Source: MAG-120531 sp963934855 | Lineage (GTDB): Bacteria > Bacteroidota > Bacteroidia > Flavobacteriales > Flavobacteriaceae | Reading direction: 5' to 3' | Assembly (NCBI GenBank): GCA_963934855.1 | Contig: CAWWAC010000001.1 | Coordinates: 186,001-250,000, forward strand | Length of the DNA stretch: 64,000 nt | In this document: piece by piece, positions 50,272 to 59,109 of the stretch | Numbering within the stretch: position 1 is the stretch's first letter | Layout: each line of letters starts with the position of its first letter | Program-made: the position numbers and the translations under genes | Notes under the pieces: generated by a model | The model's input: the letters and a program-made list of their open reading frames with translations, nothing else | Database searches by the model: none | What the model was told of the DNA's origin: nothing

Positions 50272-51369
50272 ATGAAATATGCCATTCTAGATATAGAGAC
50301 CACAGGGGGGAAATACAATGAGGAAGGTATTACTGAAATTGCCATTCATCAGTTTGACGGAAACCAGGTGACGGATCAATTTATTAGCCTAGTAAATCCC
50401 GAAAAAGAAATACAGGCCTTTGTTGTAAAACTAACAGGTATCAATAATAAAATGGTGGCTGCTGCTCCTAAATTTCACGAAATAGCCAAAAGAATTGTTG
50501 AGATCACTGAGGACTGCATATTGGTAGCACACAATGCTCAATTTGATTATAGAATTCTTAAGACAGAGTATGAGCGTTTGGGATATGACTACCAGAGAAA
50601 AACACTTTGCACAGTATACCTCTCCAAAAAATTAATTCCAGATATGGAATCTTACAGCTTAGGTAAATTGGTAAGAGCCTTAGGAATTCCTGTGAGTGAT
50701 AGGCACAGAGCAAACGGAGACGCACTTGCTACCCTTCAGCTATTTAAATTATTACTCACCAAAGAAGAAGACCACAAAAGTATTTCAGAAATAACAAGAT
50801 CTGAGAATACCGGCATTCTGACAAACAAGCAAGTAGACTTAATAGATCAAATTCCAAATGAGACTGGTTTGGTCAATTTTCTAGACAAAGAAGATCAGAT
50901 TATATATATATTGGCAAGTGATCAATTAAAAAAAGACATCACCCAACTCTTTACAAGGCAGTCTAGTGTTGGAAAGAGTGTAAACAAAAAAATGAGACAA
51001 GTAAAAGTTACAAGAACTGGAAGCCTTTTAATGGCACAATTAAAATGTCAGCTAGCCTTATTGAAATTTCGCCCTAAATACAATAGAATTCCAAGCAAAA
51101 AAACTCTTAACGCACCTCTTATTTTAAACTATCCCATACATGATGGGATTATGATAGATAAAGGGAGAGATTCTGGAGAGAAGGGGGTGTATTTAATTAA
51201 AAATAACAAATTAGAGGGCATTGGTTACGTAGCACTCAACTATCAAATTAATAATACACCTATCTTAGAGCAACTCTTAAGTCCCGTAATTGAAAATAGT
51301 TCCTTAAAAAAAATCTTAATTAATGGGCACGAAAAAAAGCCTCTAAAACTCCAACCCTTTGAAAATTAG
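50272..51369 (+). CDS. DnaQ-like exonuclease fused to a decayed GIY-YIG domain, 365 aa
   Basis: Residues 1-165 are a DEDDh 3'-5' exonuclease: D7 and E9 in ILDIETTGG, D92 in HNAQFDY, H145 and D150 in DRHRANGDALA, so catalysis looks intact. Residues about 195-275 align with the UvrC/GIY-YIG domain often fused to bacterial DnaQ-like proteins, but the nuclease residues are gone: GIY is GLVNF (199-203), YIG is YIL (212-214), the Arg after KK is Asp222, and the catalytic Glu position before FRPKYN is Cys259. A C-terminal region of about 90 aa follows. Start is ATG 50272, not the TTG inside yggS. Confidence 0.85.
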   Translation: MKYAILDIETTGGKYNEEGITEIAIHQFDGNQVTDQFISLVNPEKEIQAFVVKLTGINNKMVAAAPKFHEIAKRIVEITEDCILVAHNAQFDYRILKTEYERLGYDYQRKTLCTVYLSKKLIPDMESYSLGKLVRALGIPVSDRHRANGDALATLQLFKLLLTKEEDHKSISEITRSENTGILTNKQVDLIDQIPNETGLVNFLDKEDQIIYILASDQLKKDITQLFTRQSSVGKSVNKKMRQVKVTRTGSLLMAQLKCQLALLKFRPKYNRIPSKKTLNAPLILNYPIHDGIMIDKGRDSGEKGVYLIKNNKLEGIGYVALNYQINNTPILEQLLSPVIENSSLKKILINGHEKKPLKLQPFEN

Positions 51370-52177
51370 TTCCAAAACAAAGCTAAAACATAAGCTTCAT
51401 GAGATTATTTATGAGGCAGACACCCCAATGGGTAAGGCTTTTGACGTTTTATTAGTCATTTTAATCCTATTTAGTGTACTACTAGTTATGCTAGAAAGTA
51501 TTTCTAATATTGACGTGAAATACCATAGTCTTTTACTGAAACTGGAATGGGGCGTTACTATTTTCTTTACCCTGGAATACATAGCTAGAGTATTGTGTAT
51601 TGAAAAACCTAAGAAATATATTTTTAGCTTCTATGGAATTATAGATTTACTAGCCACAATTCCGCTCTATATGTCTTACTTCCTTGCTGGATCTCAAGTA
51701 TTATTAACACTTAGGGCATTCAGGTTACTAAGAATATTTAGAATTTTAAAATTAGTAACTTTTTTAGGGGAAGCTTCTAATTTAAAACAAGCCATTAAAG
51801 ATTCTAAAAATAAAATATTGGTGTTTATATATGTAGTCATTATTCTATGTGTAATTATGGGTACCCTTATGTACTTAATAGAAGACAGTGATTCAGGTTT
51901 TACTAGCATTCCCATGAGTATTTATTGGACCATTGTTACTTTAACTACAGTAGGATACGGAGACATTGCTCCACAAACACCGCTAGGACAGCTAGTAGCT
52001 TCTCTTATTATGATTATGGGATATGGCATTATAGCCGTCCCTACCGGCATTGTAACAGTGGCTTTTAGCAAACAAAAGAAAGACGTGCCCACAAATACCC
52101 AATCCTGCCAAAATTGTGGCATAGAAGGCCATAAAGACTCTGCTGCATACTGCTATAATTGCGCCAACCCCTTATGA
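51359..52177 (+). CDS. Voltage-gated potassium channel with C-terminal zinc ribbon, 272 aa
   Basis: Six-helix Kv-like channel. S4 carries arginines 119, 122, 125 and 128 (RAFRLLRIFRIL), the pore has TLTTVGYGDIAP (selectivity TVGYGD 197-202), and S6 ends GTIVTVAF-like. After it comes a Zn-ribbon-like tail with C250, C253, C265 and C268 (CQNC...CYNC). The only start that keeps the conserved HEIIYEADTP entry segment is TTG 51359, overlapping the exonuclease end by 11 bases; the next ATG falls at residue 24. The end overlaps miaA by four bases. Confidence 0.88.
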   Translation: MKISSKTKLKHKLHEIIYEADTPMGKAFDVLLVILILFSVLLVMLESISNIDVKYHSLLLKLEWGVTIFFTLEYIARVLCIEKPKKYIFSFYGIIDLLATIPLYMSYFLAGSQVLLTLRAFRLLRIFRILKLVTFLGEASNLKQAIKDSKNKILVFIYVVIILCVIMGTLMYLIEDSDSGFTSIPMSIYWTIVTLTTVGYGDIAPQTPLGQLVASLIMIMGYGIIAVPTGIVTVAFSKQKKDVPTNTQSCQNCGIEGHKDSAAYCYNCANPL

Positions 52178-53079
52178 GTGAAAAACATCTAATTTCTATT
52201 ATTGGTCCCACGGGGGTGGGCAAAACAAGTTTGGCCATAGCCATTTCTACACAATTTAAGGCTCCTATTATATCTTCAGATTCTAGACAATTTTACAAAG
52301 AAATGTCTATTGGTACGGCTGTACCTACCCCCAAAGAACTAGCTGCTGCCCCACATCACTTTATACAACACAAGAGCATTCATGAGCCTTATAGTGTTGG
52401 AGATTTTGAAAAAGAAGCCATGGCATTTTTAGAACATTATTACAAAGAAAAATCAGTAGCCATTTTAGTAGGAGGTAGTGGCCTTTATACTGACGCGGTA
52501 TGTCAAGGACTTGATTATTTTCCAAAAGTTCCAATTAGTGTCAGAGAAGATTTAAATACGCGCCTTTTAAAACAAGGCCTGGTTGTTTTACAGGAAGAGC
52601 TCAAAATAGTAGATCCTATTTCCTTTAAAAACATAGCTATTGATAACCCTGTTAGGGTTATTAGAGCATTAGAGATTTACCAAGTATCTGGACAACCATA
52701 CAGTAGTTTTCTAAACAAAGTTAAAACACCTAGGCCTTTTAAAATTCACACCCTTGGCATTGAAGCGCCCAGAGAAGATCTTTACAAAAGAATAAACCTT
52801 AGAGTGGAACATATGCTAGCCGCTGGACTAGTAGCAGAAGCAAAATTACTCTACCCACTAAGAAATTTAAATGCCTTAAAAACAGTTGGTTACAAAGAAT
52901 TATTTTCATATTTTAATAATGAAATAGATTTAAAAACGGCTATTGAAGAGATTAAAAAGAATAGTAGGAGATTTGCTAAAAGACAGTCTACGTGGAATAG
53001 AAAAAAAACCAATGTGCAGTGGGTTTCATACAAGAGTGCCTTTCAAGAATCCATGGACTATTTAAACAAAAACACCTAG
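52174..53079 (+). CDS. miaA: tRNA dimethylallyltransferase
   Basis: Adds the dimethylallyl group to A37 of tRNAs reading UNN codons. P-loop SIIGPTGVGKTSLA near 9, DSRQFYKEMSIGTAVPT near 36, VLVGGSGLYTDAVCQGLD near 95 and NPVRVIRALEIY near 158. ATG overlaps the channel stop as ATGA. 301 aa, normal. The exonuclease, channel and miaA are thus chained by overlaps. Its stop codon sits within a hairpin. Confidence 0.95.
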   Translation: MSEKHLISIIGPTGVGKTSLAIAISTQFKAPIISSDSRQFYKEMSIGTAVPTPKELAAAPHHFIQHKSIHEPYSVGDFEKEAMAFLEHYYKEKSVAILVGGSGLYTDAVCQGLDYFPKVPISVREDLNTRLLKQGLVVLQEELKIVDPISFKNIAIDNPVRVIRALEIYQVSGQPYSSFLNKVKTPRPFKIHTLGIEAPREDLYKRINLRVEHMLAAGLVAEAKLLYPLRNLNALKTVGYKELFSYFNNEIDLKTAIEEIKKNSRRFAKRQSTWNRKKTNVQWVSYKSAFQESMDYLNKNT

Positions 53080-53097
53080 GGGAAAAATTCCTAGGTG
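53073..53097 (+). terminator. Hairpin spanning the miaA stop codon
   Basis: CACCTAGG (53073-53080) pairs with CCTAGGTG (53090-53097), with a 9-base loop; the TAG stop is inside the left arm. No T-run follows, so it may mark a 3' end or a processing site rather than a classic terminator. Confidence 0.4.
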
Positions 53098-53221
53098 AAT
53101 TGTAATTAATGAATTCACTATGTTTTTTTAAAAATCACATGGCTCAGTCTTGTAAGTCTAAAATTTATTTAATAAGACTAAATTTGTAGGCTGTTAAGAA
53201 ACTAAATTGACATCATTGGAG

Positions 53222-53929
53222 CTAATCTTTTTTAATAACCAATCTAAATCCCTCTCCGTGAATATTAATGATCTCCACCTTTGGATCTAGTTTTAAATAT
53301 TTTCTCAATTTAGCTATATAAACATCCATACTCCTAGAGGTGAAATAATTATCATCTCTCCAGATTTTAGTAAGCGCTAATTCTCTTGGCATGAGGTCAT
53401 TTTCGTGAAGGGCCAGCATCCTTAATAACTCATTCTCTTTTGGAGACAGTTTTATGGGCTCAGTAGATTTAAACTCTAAAAATCTAAGTTTTGAATTGAG
53501 ATTAAAGTCTCCAATAACAAATTCAAACTGTTTACTGTCTGCAGTTGAAGCTACAGATTTTCTTTGAAGAATAGCCTTTAATTTTAATAAAAGCACCTCA
53601 GAGTCAAATGGCTTATTTAAGTAATCGTCTGCTCCAGCCTTATAACCCGCAAGCACATCCTCTTTCATAGTTTTAGCTGTAAGAAATACAATAGGAACCT
53701 GCTCATTTTTTTCTCTAATTTCTTTGGCCAATGTAAACCCATCTTTATAAGGCATCATGACGTCGAGAATACAAATATCAAAGTCTTCTTTTTTAAACTT
53801 TTCAAAACCCTCCATTCCATTTTTAGCCAAAACAACTTCAAAGTCATTCATAACTAAATAGTCCTTTAAAATACTTCCAAAATTTGGATCATCTTCTACT
53901 AATAAAATTTTCTTGTTAGCTGTTTCCAT
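53222..53929 (-). CDS. OmpR-type response regulator, 235 aa
   Basis: Receiver domain with acidic pair VEDDPNF, phospho-acceptor in CILDVMMPYKDG (Asp53 region), switch Thr in PIVFLTAK and Lys in DYLNKPFD. The winged-helix output domain follows with LSPKENELLRMLALHENDLMPR and SMDVYIAKLRKYLKLDP. Twelve bases downstream of its histidine kinase gene on the same strand, forming a cognate pair. The pair resembles RprY/RprX of Bacteroides by architecture; target genes are unknown. Confidence 0.93.
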   Translation of the reverse strand: METANKKILLVEDDPNFGSILKDYLVMNDFEVVLAKNGMEGFEKFKKEDFDICILDVMMPYKDGFTLAKEIREKNEQVPIVFLTAKTMKEDVLAGYKAGADDYLNKPFDSEVLLLKLKAILQRKSVASTADSKQFEFVIGDFNLNSKLRFLEFKSTEPIKLSPKENELLRMLALHENDLMPRELALTKIWRDDNYFTSRSMDVYIAKLRKYLKLDPKVEIINIHGEGFRLVIKKD

Positions 53930-53941
53930 AATATCTATTTA

Positions 53942-55528
53942 TTATTCTTTTAATAAGGGTAATTGAACAAAAAAAGTACTACCACTTCCCTTTTCACTCT
54001 CAGCGTATACCTGACCCTGATGATTTTCTACTATTTTCTTTACATAGGCCAATCCAAGTCCGTGTCCTTTAACGTTATGAATATTACCTGTATGCTCTCT
54101 ATAAAACTTCTCAAATACTTGTTTTAATACCCCTTTGCTCATTCCTGCGCCTTGATCCTTGATTTCAATTAAAACACCTGCGTTGTTCAACGAAGTATAC
54201 ACATCTATCTGAGGTGATTCTGGAGAGTATTTAATAGCATTGTCTAATATATTTACAAATAGGTTAGTTAAATGCATTTCGCTAGCAAAAACCATAGCAT
54301 CATTATCATTGAAATGGGTATTCACATATCCTCCTCTATCTGCAACAATTAAGCTAATATGTGTAATAGCATCTGAGACCACTTCATGAAGTAAATGAGG
54401 CTCTTTTTGAATTTCTAATTGGTTTCTATCTAATTTAGAAATTCTAAGTACATTTTCAACTTGAGCATGCATGCGCTTATTCTCCTCTTTAATCATGGTA
54501 GCGTAGCGCATTACTTTCTCGTGATCGTGAATGATTTTAGGGTTTTTAATAGCCTCTACGGCTAAATTAATGGTAGCTATAGGGGTTTTAAACTCGTGGG
54601 TCATATTATTGATAAAATCAGATTTAATTTCTGAAATCTTTTTCTGCTTAATAAGCTGATACATCACTGAAATAAATGCCGCTATAATCACTAAAGTAAA
54701 AACTACAGACATAAGCGCCATACTAATAATTGAACCTAATAAAAATTTATTTTTCTTAGGAAAACTTACATGCAGAGAAAAATTACTCTGTCCAAAACCA
54801 TCCTCAAATAGAGGTGCTTTAAAGGGAGAATTAGCATCGTATTTAAATCTCTTAGATTTAATTTTAGTAGGTAAATCTTGGCTGTATACACCGTATTCAA
54901 AATCAATATCTAAACCTCTGTTTTTCAACTCTCTACTTAACTGAAGGGCTATTTCCTGATTGCTAAGCCTGTTGTGAATGGGCACTTTATTTGCCCCCTC
55001 CCTATAGACGTTGTCAAACAATGTTTTGTCTGTTTCAGTGAGTCTTTCATTTATGACTAATTTTTCAATAGGAGAAAAGGTGTATTTAGAATCGTCAAAA
55101 CCTTTATTTTCCTTAAAAATAGTTCTTGCCCTTTGGCTTCTATACCCTTTAAGCATGGTGCTATCCATTCCAAGTGCTGCGTCAAAAAAACTAGAGGCCA
55201 TATTGTAGTCTTCTTCTAATATCCCGTGAGAATAAACTGTAGTTTCATTTGTATTTAAGTTTCTGTCAAAAAAGAAAAAATTCTTTAGGTGTGATGATTT
55301 TGGAGATCCTATACTATCTTTTAATCTTAAAAAGTCATCAAAATATGAATCCATCTCTCGTTTGGCTATCTTTTCTGTCACCCTGACCAATACCCCAGAA
55401 ACAATAGCAGTAAATTCTTCTTCCTTAAACCCTACAGACTTTTTAATCCAGTAGCCTTGAATGAAAATAATCCCCAAAAGAGATACGCTCATAAAAACCA
55501 TTAAAGATACCAGTAGTCTTTTTTTCAT
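53942..55528 (-). CDS. Sensor histidine kinase, 528 aa
   Basis: Two transmembrane helices (about 5-27 and 263-292) enclose a 230-residue periplasmic sensor region without a recognisable domain. Cytoplasmic part: phospho-acceptor H in MTHEFKTPIATINLAVEA near 312, N box NILDNAIKYSPESP near 428, G1 DQGAGMSKG near 458, G2 GHGLGLAYVKKIV near 485. The F box is KFYREHTG. All ATPase residues are present, so it should be active. It precedes the OmpR-type regulator as an operon. Confidence 0.92.
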   Translation of the reverse strand: MKKRLLVSLMVFMSVSLLGIIFIQGYWIKKSVGFKEEEFTAIVSGVLVRVTEKIAKREMDSYFDDFLRLKDSIGSPKSSHLKNFFFFDRNLNTNETTVYSHGILEEDYNMASSFFDAALGMDSTMLKGYRSQRARTIFKENKGFDDSKYTFSPIEKLVINERLTETDKTLFDNVYREGANKVPIHNRLSNQEIALQLSRELKNRGLDIDFEYGVYSQDLPTKIKSKRFKYDANSPFKAPLFEDGFGQSNFSLHVSFPKKNKFLLGSIISMALMSVVFTLVIIAAFISVMYQLIKQKKISEIKSDFINNMTHEFKTPIATINLAVEAIKNPKIIHDHEKVMRYATMIKEENKRMHAQVENVLRISKLDRNQLEIQKEPHLLHEVVSDAITHISLIVADRGGYVNTHFNDNDAMVFASEMHLTNLFVNILDNAIKYSPESPQIDVYTSLNNAGVLIEIKDQGAGMSKGVLKQVFEKFYREHTGNIHNVKGHGLGLAYVKKIVENHQGQVYAESEKGSGSTFFVQLPLLKE

Positions 55529-55547
55529 AAGGAACTAAATCTGTTAA

Positions 55548-55555
55548 CAAAACTA
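55548..55555 (-). promoter_or_regulatory. -7 box for the two-component operon
   Basis: Minus strand TAGTTTTG fits TAnnTTTG, 19 bases before the kinase ATG. No -33 match at consensus spacing. Confidence 0.45.
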
Positions 55556-55622
55556 AATATTGTTAGCTAATTGATATAATTAATAAACATAATATTAACA
55601 TTTAAGTTAAAATTAGAATGTA

Positions 55623-56225
55623 TTATGTCATAATTATTATTTTATTGTGAATTTCACTTGAATTTAACAAAGTCATTGACAAGTCTTGATTATTTATCAC
55701 GAAATCTGCCTTTTTAATTTTATCATTCTCTGACATCTGTGACATTATGATCCTTTTTATCTCTTTCTCTGATCTATGATCCCTGATTTTTATTCTTTCT
55801 ATTCTGAGTGCCTCTGGTGCAGTGACTAAAAGCACGGAGTTAAATTGACTTTCTAAACCATTTTCAAAAACCAAAGCAGACTCATACATAAGATATGGAA
55901 CAGATGATTTTTGATCATAAGTGGTTACCCAAGTCTGAAAATCAATGTGAACTTCTTTATGTACCAATTCATTTAATGACTTTAGTTTTTTTGAGTCTTT
56001 AAAAATTTCAGAAGCTATATAAGCCCTATTTAACTGGCCATTTTTCAAATAAGCTTCAGTTCCTAAGAGCAATGAAATACTTTTCTTTAAATGAGGGAGT
56101 TCCTCCATAATTCTTTTAGCTTCTGTATCTGAGTAATAAACCGGAACACCAAAATCTTCAAAGAAGCTAGCCACCTTAGACTTGCCCACCCCTATTCCTC
56201 CAGTAATGGCAACTAAATATCTCAT
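55623..56225 (-). CDS. coaE: Dephospho-CoA kinase
   Basis: Last step of coenzyme A synthesis: phosphorylates dephospho-CoA. P-loop AITGGIGVGKSKVASFF at 6-22, YYSDTEAKRIM near 35, YESALVFENGLESQFN near 112 and LIRIERIKIRD-like RIERIKIRDHRSEKEIKRIIMSQMS near 140. 200 aa, normal. ATGA overlap with ybbR upstream. With coaBC in the same window and panB elsewhere, several CoA steps are represented. Confidence 0.95.
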   Translation of the reverse strand: MRYLVAITGGIGVGKSKVASFFEDFGVPVYYSDTEAKRIMEELPHLKKSISLLLGTEAYLKNGQLNRAYIASEIFKDSKKLKSLNELVHKEVHIDFQTWVTTYDQKSSVPYLMYESALVFENGLESQFNSVLLVTAPEALRIERIKIRDHRSEKEIKRIIMSQMSENDKIKKADFVINNQDLSMTLLNSSEIHNKIIIMT

Positions 56226-57187
56226 TTAATACTTGTTAGTATATATTCAACTCCTAATTTGTTCTGTAGTTTCACTCTAAAAACTCCCTTATTTAAAGAT
56301 TTAATTGAGGGTAAATAAACTGACTTATCAACTTTAATAAGATCTAAATAATTAATATGTAATTCAATATCTTGGGGAGAAATATTCTTTAATACCGCTA
56401 AAGGTGCAGCTACTATTACTGGAAGTGAATTTGGGAAGAAATTAATTTTCATTTGGTCTGGCAAATTCAACACCTTAATAGAACTTTGAATCACAATTTC
56501 AGAGAATTCAGACACCTCAATTTTGAGACCCAGTTTTTCTGGTAAAACAAATCCTTTTTGATCAAATTTTTGCCAATTTAAAAATACTACGGTGTCTATT
56601 GATCTATCTAGTAGAGACAATTTTAATAAAACTGTCTCTACTTCATTTATAGATTTTAAAAAAGCGCTACTACCCCTCACAACAACACTGTCTTGAGATA
56701 GTGTTTGACTCACTACAAAAAAATTAGATTTAGTTTTTGTTTCAGATACTAGACGTACTACTACTTTTTTTTCAGATAATTTAAATAGACTTAAAACTAT
56801 TGGAGCATTTACTTTAAAGCCAGTTACTGTAACAGAAACTCCTAATTGTGACTGAAATTGAGACAATTGATTGTTTTCAGAAAGGGAATACCCTTTATTC
56901 TTGTCATAAGAGACACCTAAAATATTTAGGACTAAAATTGGCTTGCTCAAAGACAAGGATATTAATTTATACCCACTAGCTTTTATTTTTAATGAGACCT
57001 CATTTGGGTTTTTATTACTAATAAACAAATCTTTATTAGGATTTGCATACTGTAGCTTAAAGCTAATCTCTTTTTCAAAAGTGTCTGATAAATTATTGAG
57101 TATCCAAACAAAGGCAGCAGCACTAAAAAACAATAAAAACCGTTTAGTCTGGTAAGCTTTAATAATATTTAAATTAATGATTCCCAT
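56222..57187 (-). CDS. YbbR-like domain protein, 321 aa
   Basis: One N-terminal transmembrane helix (RFLLFFSAAAFVWILNNL at 15-32) followed by an extracytoplasmic strand-rich part with YbbR-type repeats (LKIKASGYKLISL near 57, VVVRGSSAFLKSINEVETV near 170). In Firmicutes the YbbR protein CdaR regulates the diadenylate cyclase CdaA; no cyclase gene is adjacent here. In Bacteroidota the ybbR-coaE pair is a recurring neighbourhood. It overlaps the glycosyltransferase gene by 14 bases and coaE by four. Confidence 0.85.
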   Translation of the reverse strand: MGIINLNIIKAYQTKRFLLFFSAAAFVWILNNLSDTFEKEISFKLQYANPNKDLFISNKNPNEVSLKIKASGYKLISLSLSKPILVLNILGVSYDKNKGYSLSENNQLSQFQSQLGVSVTVTGFKVNAPIVLSLFKLSEKKVVVRLVSETKTKSNFFVVSQTLSQDSVVVRGSSAFLKSINEVETVLLKLSLLDRSIDTVVFLNWQKFDQKGFVLPEKLGLKIEVSEFSEIVIQSSIKVLNLPDQMKINFFPNSLPVIVAAPLAVLKNISPQDIELHINYLDLIKVDKSVYLPSIKSLNKGVFRVKLQNKLGVEYILTSIK

Positions 57188-58190
57188 CCTTAGATTTAAA
57201 AAATAAATGAGGAAATAATACCTCAGCTGGTAGATTCTGCATTTTAAGTGTAATAAAAGTTTTTATAAAACCAAAGCCGTAGCCAAGCATTTGAACAAAA
57301 AAAGCAGGTACCACCATGAAACTAACTTTTAAGTTTTTTTCTTTATATAAAGCTACTAAAAAGAGAATTGCTACATATAAAAAAACTAACAAGAGCGGTA
57401 TAAAAAATCCTAAAAAGCAAAATAAAAATACTACAATACACAAAAAAAGAAAGGTAGATGGTAACCAAAAAGTAGGTCTAGCGTACTTTGGGTAGCGTTG
57501 CATTAAAATAGGTCTAACACTTCCAAATGCGTATACTTGCTTATAAAATAAAGACCAACTAATCCTTCTTTTGTGAAACACATATGCTTTCTCTGCGAAG
57601 GATGACTTAAAACCAAGAGCCCAGAGTCTCATGGTTAAATCTGGATCTTCTCCTGGATGAATGAGCCCAAAACCACCGCTTACTGTAAAGGCTTCCCTTG
57701 ATATTCCCATATTGAAGCTCCTTGGTTCAAACTTTTGAATAGAATTTTTTGAGCCTCTCAAACCTCCTGTAGTTAAAAAAGAAGTCATGACAAAATTAAT
57801 TGCTTTTTGTAGTGAACTAAAAGAACAGTGGGCTGCGTCTGATCCTCCAAAAAAGTCTACAGCTTTGCTAGTTAGGAAGTCTTGAACAGATTGTAAATAA
57901 CCAGGAGGGAGAATACAATCAGAGTCCAAAATCACAAAGAAGTCTCCTTGTGCCCTTTTCATGCCGTAGTTCCTAGAGTCTCCAGGGCCAGAGTTTTCCT
58001 TATAAAAATAAACCAAAGGAAGCAGGTCTTTAAAAGCAGTTACCACAGCTTCACTACTTATAGAAGAGCCGTCCTCTATGACTACTACTTCAAAAACTGG
58101 AACAGATTGAGCTAGCAGACTCTCCAAGAGCTCTCTCATCTCCTCTGGACGGTTATAAACAGGAACAACAAAACTGATATTATAATACAT
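57174..58190 (-). CDS. Family 2 glycosyltransferase, membrane-associated, 338 aa
   Basis: GT-A fold: ISFVVPVYNRPEEMRELLESLL at the start, VVIEDGSS near 36, and the metal-binding DxD in FFVILDSDCILPPGY near 92. GGFGLIHPGEDPDLTMRLWALGFK near 175 carries the catalytic-base ED motif. Two or three transmembrane helices lie at about 245-310. It transfers an unknown sugar on the cytoplasmic face of the membrane, for a glycolipid or polysaccharide. Overlaps ybbR. Confidence 0.9.
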   Translation of the reverse strand: MYYNISFVVPVYNRPEEMRELLESLLAQSVPVFEVVVIEDGSSISSEAVVTAFKDLLPLVYFYKENSGPGDSRNYGMKRAQGDFFVILDSDCILPPGYLQSVQDFLTSKAVDFFGGSDAAHCSFSSLQKAINFVMTSFLTTGGLRGSKNSIQKFEPRSFNMGISREAFTVSGGFGLIHPGEDPDLTMRLWALGFKSSFAEKAYVFHKRRISWSLFYKQVYAFGSVRPILMQRYPKYARPTFWLPSTFLFLCIVVFLFCFLGFFIPLLLVFLYVAILFLVALYKEKNLKVSFMVVPAFFVQMLGYGFGFIKTFITLKMQNLPAEVLFPHLFFKSKDGNH

Positions 58191-58252
58191 GTGAAAGGTA
58201 TAGGAACAAAGAAGCCATCGCTATGGATGGCCTCACTATTTATGTAATTAAA

Positions 58253-59065
58253 TTACTTTGAAAAATACTCTATGACTTCTTGGCTCACACCTGTATTGGA
58301 AAAACCTCCATCATGAAATAAATTCTGCATGGTCACTTTCTTAGTTAAGTCTGAAAATAAACTTATTGTATAATTTGCACAATCTACTGCTGTAGCATTC
58401 CCAAGGGGTGACATTTTATCTGCATAAGAAATAAATCCATCAAATCCTTTTACTCCTTGACCCGCAGTTGTTGGAGTTGGAGATTGAGAAATGGTATTTA
58501 CCCTTACCTTTTTTTCTTTACCATAAAAATATCCAAAACTTCTAGCTACAGACTCTAAATACGCTTTGTTATCTGCCATATCATTATAATCAGGAAAAGT
58601 TCTCTGTGCAGCCATATAAGTAAGAGCTACAATACTCCCCCACTCATTCATTGCGTCTGCTTTATACAATGATTGCATTACTTTATGAAATGAAAGCGCA
58701 GAAACATCCCATCCTTTAGCTGTAAAGTCATAGTTCTCGTCTGTATAAGCCTTTCCTTTTCTAACATTTACTGACATTCCAATAGAATGAAGTACAAAAT
58801 CTAGTTTACCTCCTAATATTTCAGTAGCCTGAGCTACTAAATGAGCTAAATCTTCTTGACTTGTGGCATCGGCAGGGATTACTTGTGAACCTGTTTTCTC
58901 AGCTAAAACATTTATTTGACCCATTCTCATGGCAATTGGTGCATTGGTAAGAACAAAGGTGCCTCCCTCTTCATGAACTCTTTCTGCTGTTTTCCAAGCA
59001 ATTGAATTTGGATCCAGTGCACCAAAAATGATACCTCGTTTTCCTTTTAATAAATTGTAAGCCAT
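58253..59065 (-). CDS. fabI: Enoyl-[acyl-carrier-protein] reductase, NADH
   Basis: Final reduction of each fatty-acid elongation cycle. MAYNLLKGKRGIIFGALDPNSIAWKTAERV shows the FabI cofactor pattern (GxxxxxSIAW). Catalytic residues match FabI: YMAAQRTFPDYNDMADNKAYLE near 155 with Tyr-x6-Lys (YNDMADNK) and the upstream Tyr of TYMAA. VNTISQSPTPTTAGQGVKGF near 190 is the flexible substrate loop. 270 aa, normal. This is the enzyme class inhibited by triclosan; no FabV or FabK is seen in the window. Confidence 0.94.
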   Translation of the reverse strand: MAYNLLKGKRGIIFGALDPNSIAWKTAERVHEEGGTFVLTNAPIAMRMGQINVLAEKTGSQVIPADATSQEDLAHLVAQATEILGGKLDFVLHSIGMSVNVRKGKAYTDENYDFTAKGWDVSALSFHKVMQSLYKADAMNEWGSIVALTYMAAQRTFPDYNDMADNKAYLESVARSFGYFYGKEKKVRVNTISQSPTPTTAGQGVKGFDGFISYADKMSPLGNATAVDCANYTISLFSDLTKKVTMQNLFHDGGFSNTGVSQEVIEYFSK

Positions 59066-59109
59066 ATTGATTTATTTGGTTAATGGAAGAGTAAAGATAT
59101 TAAAAATAC

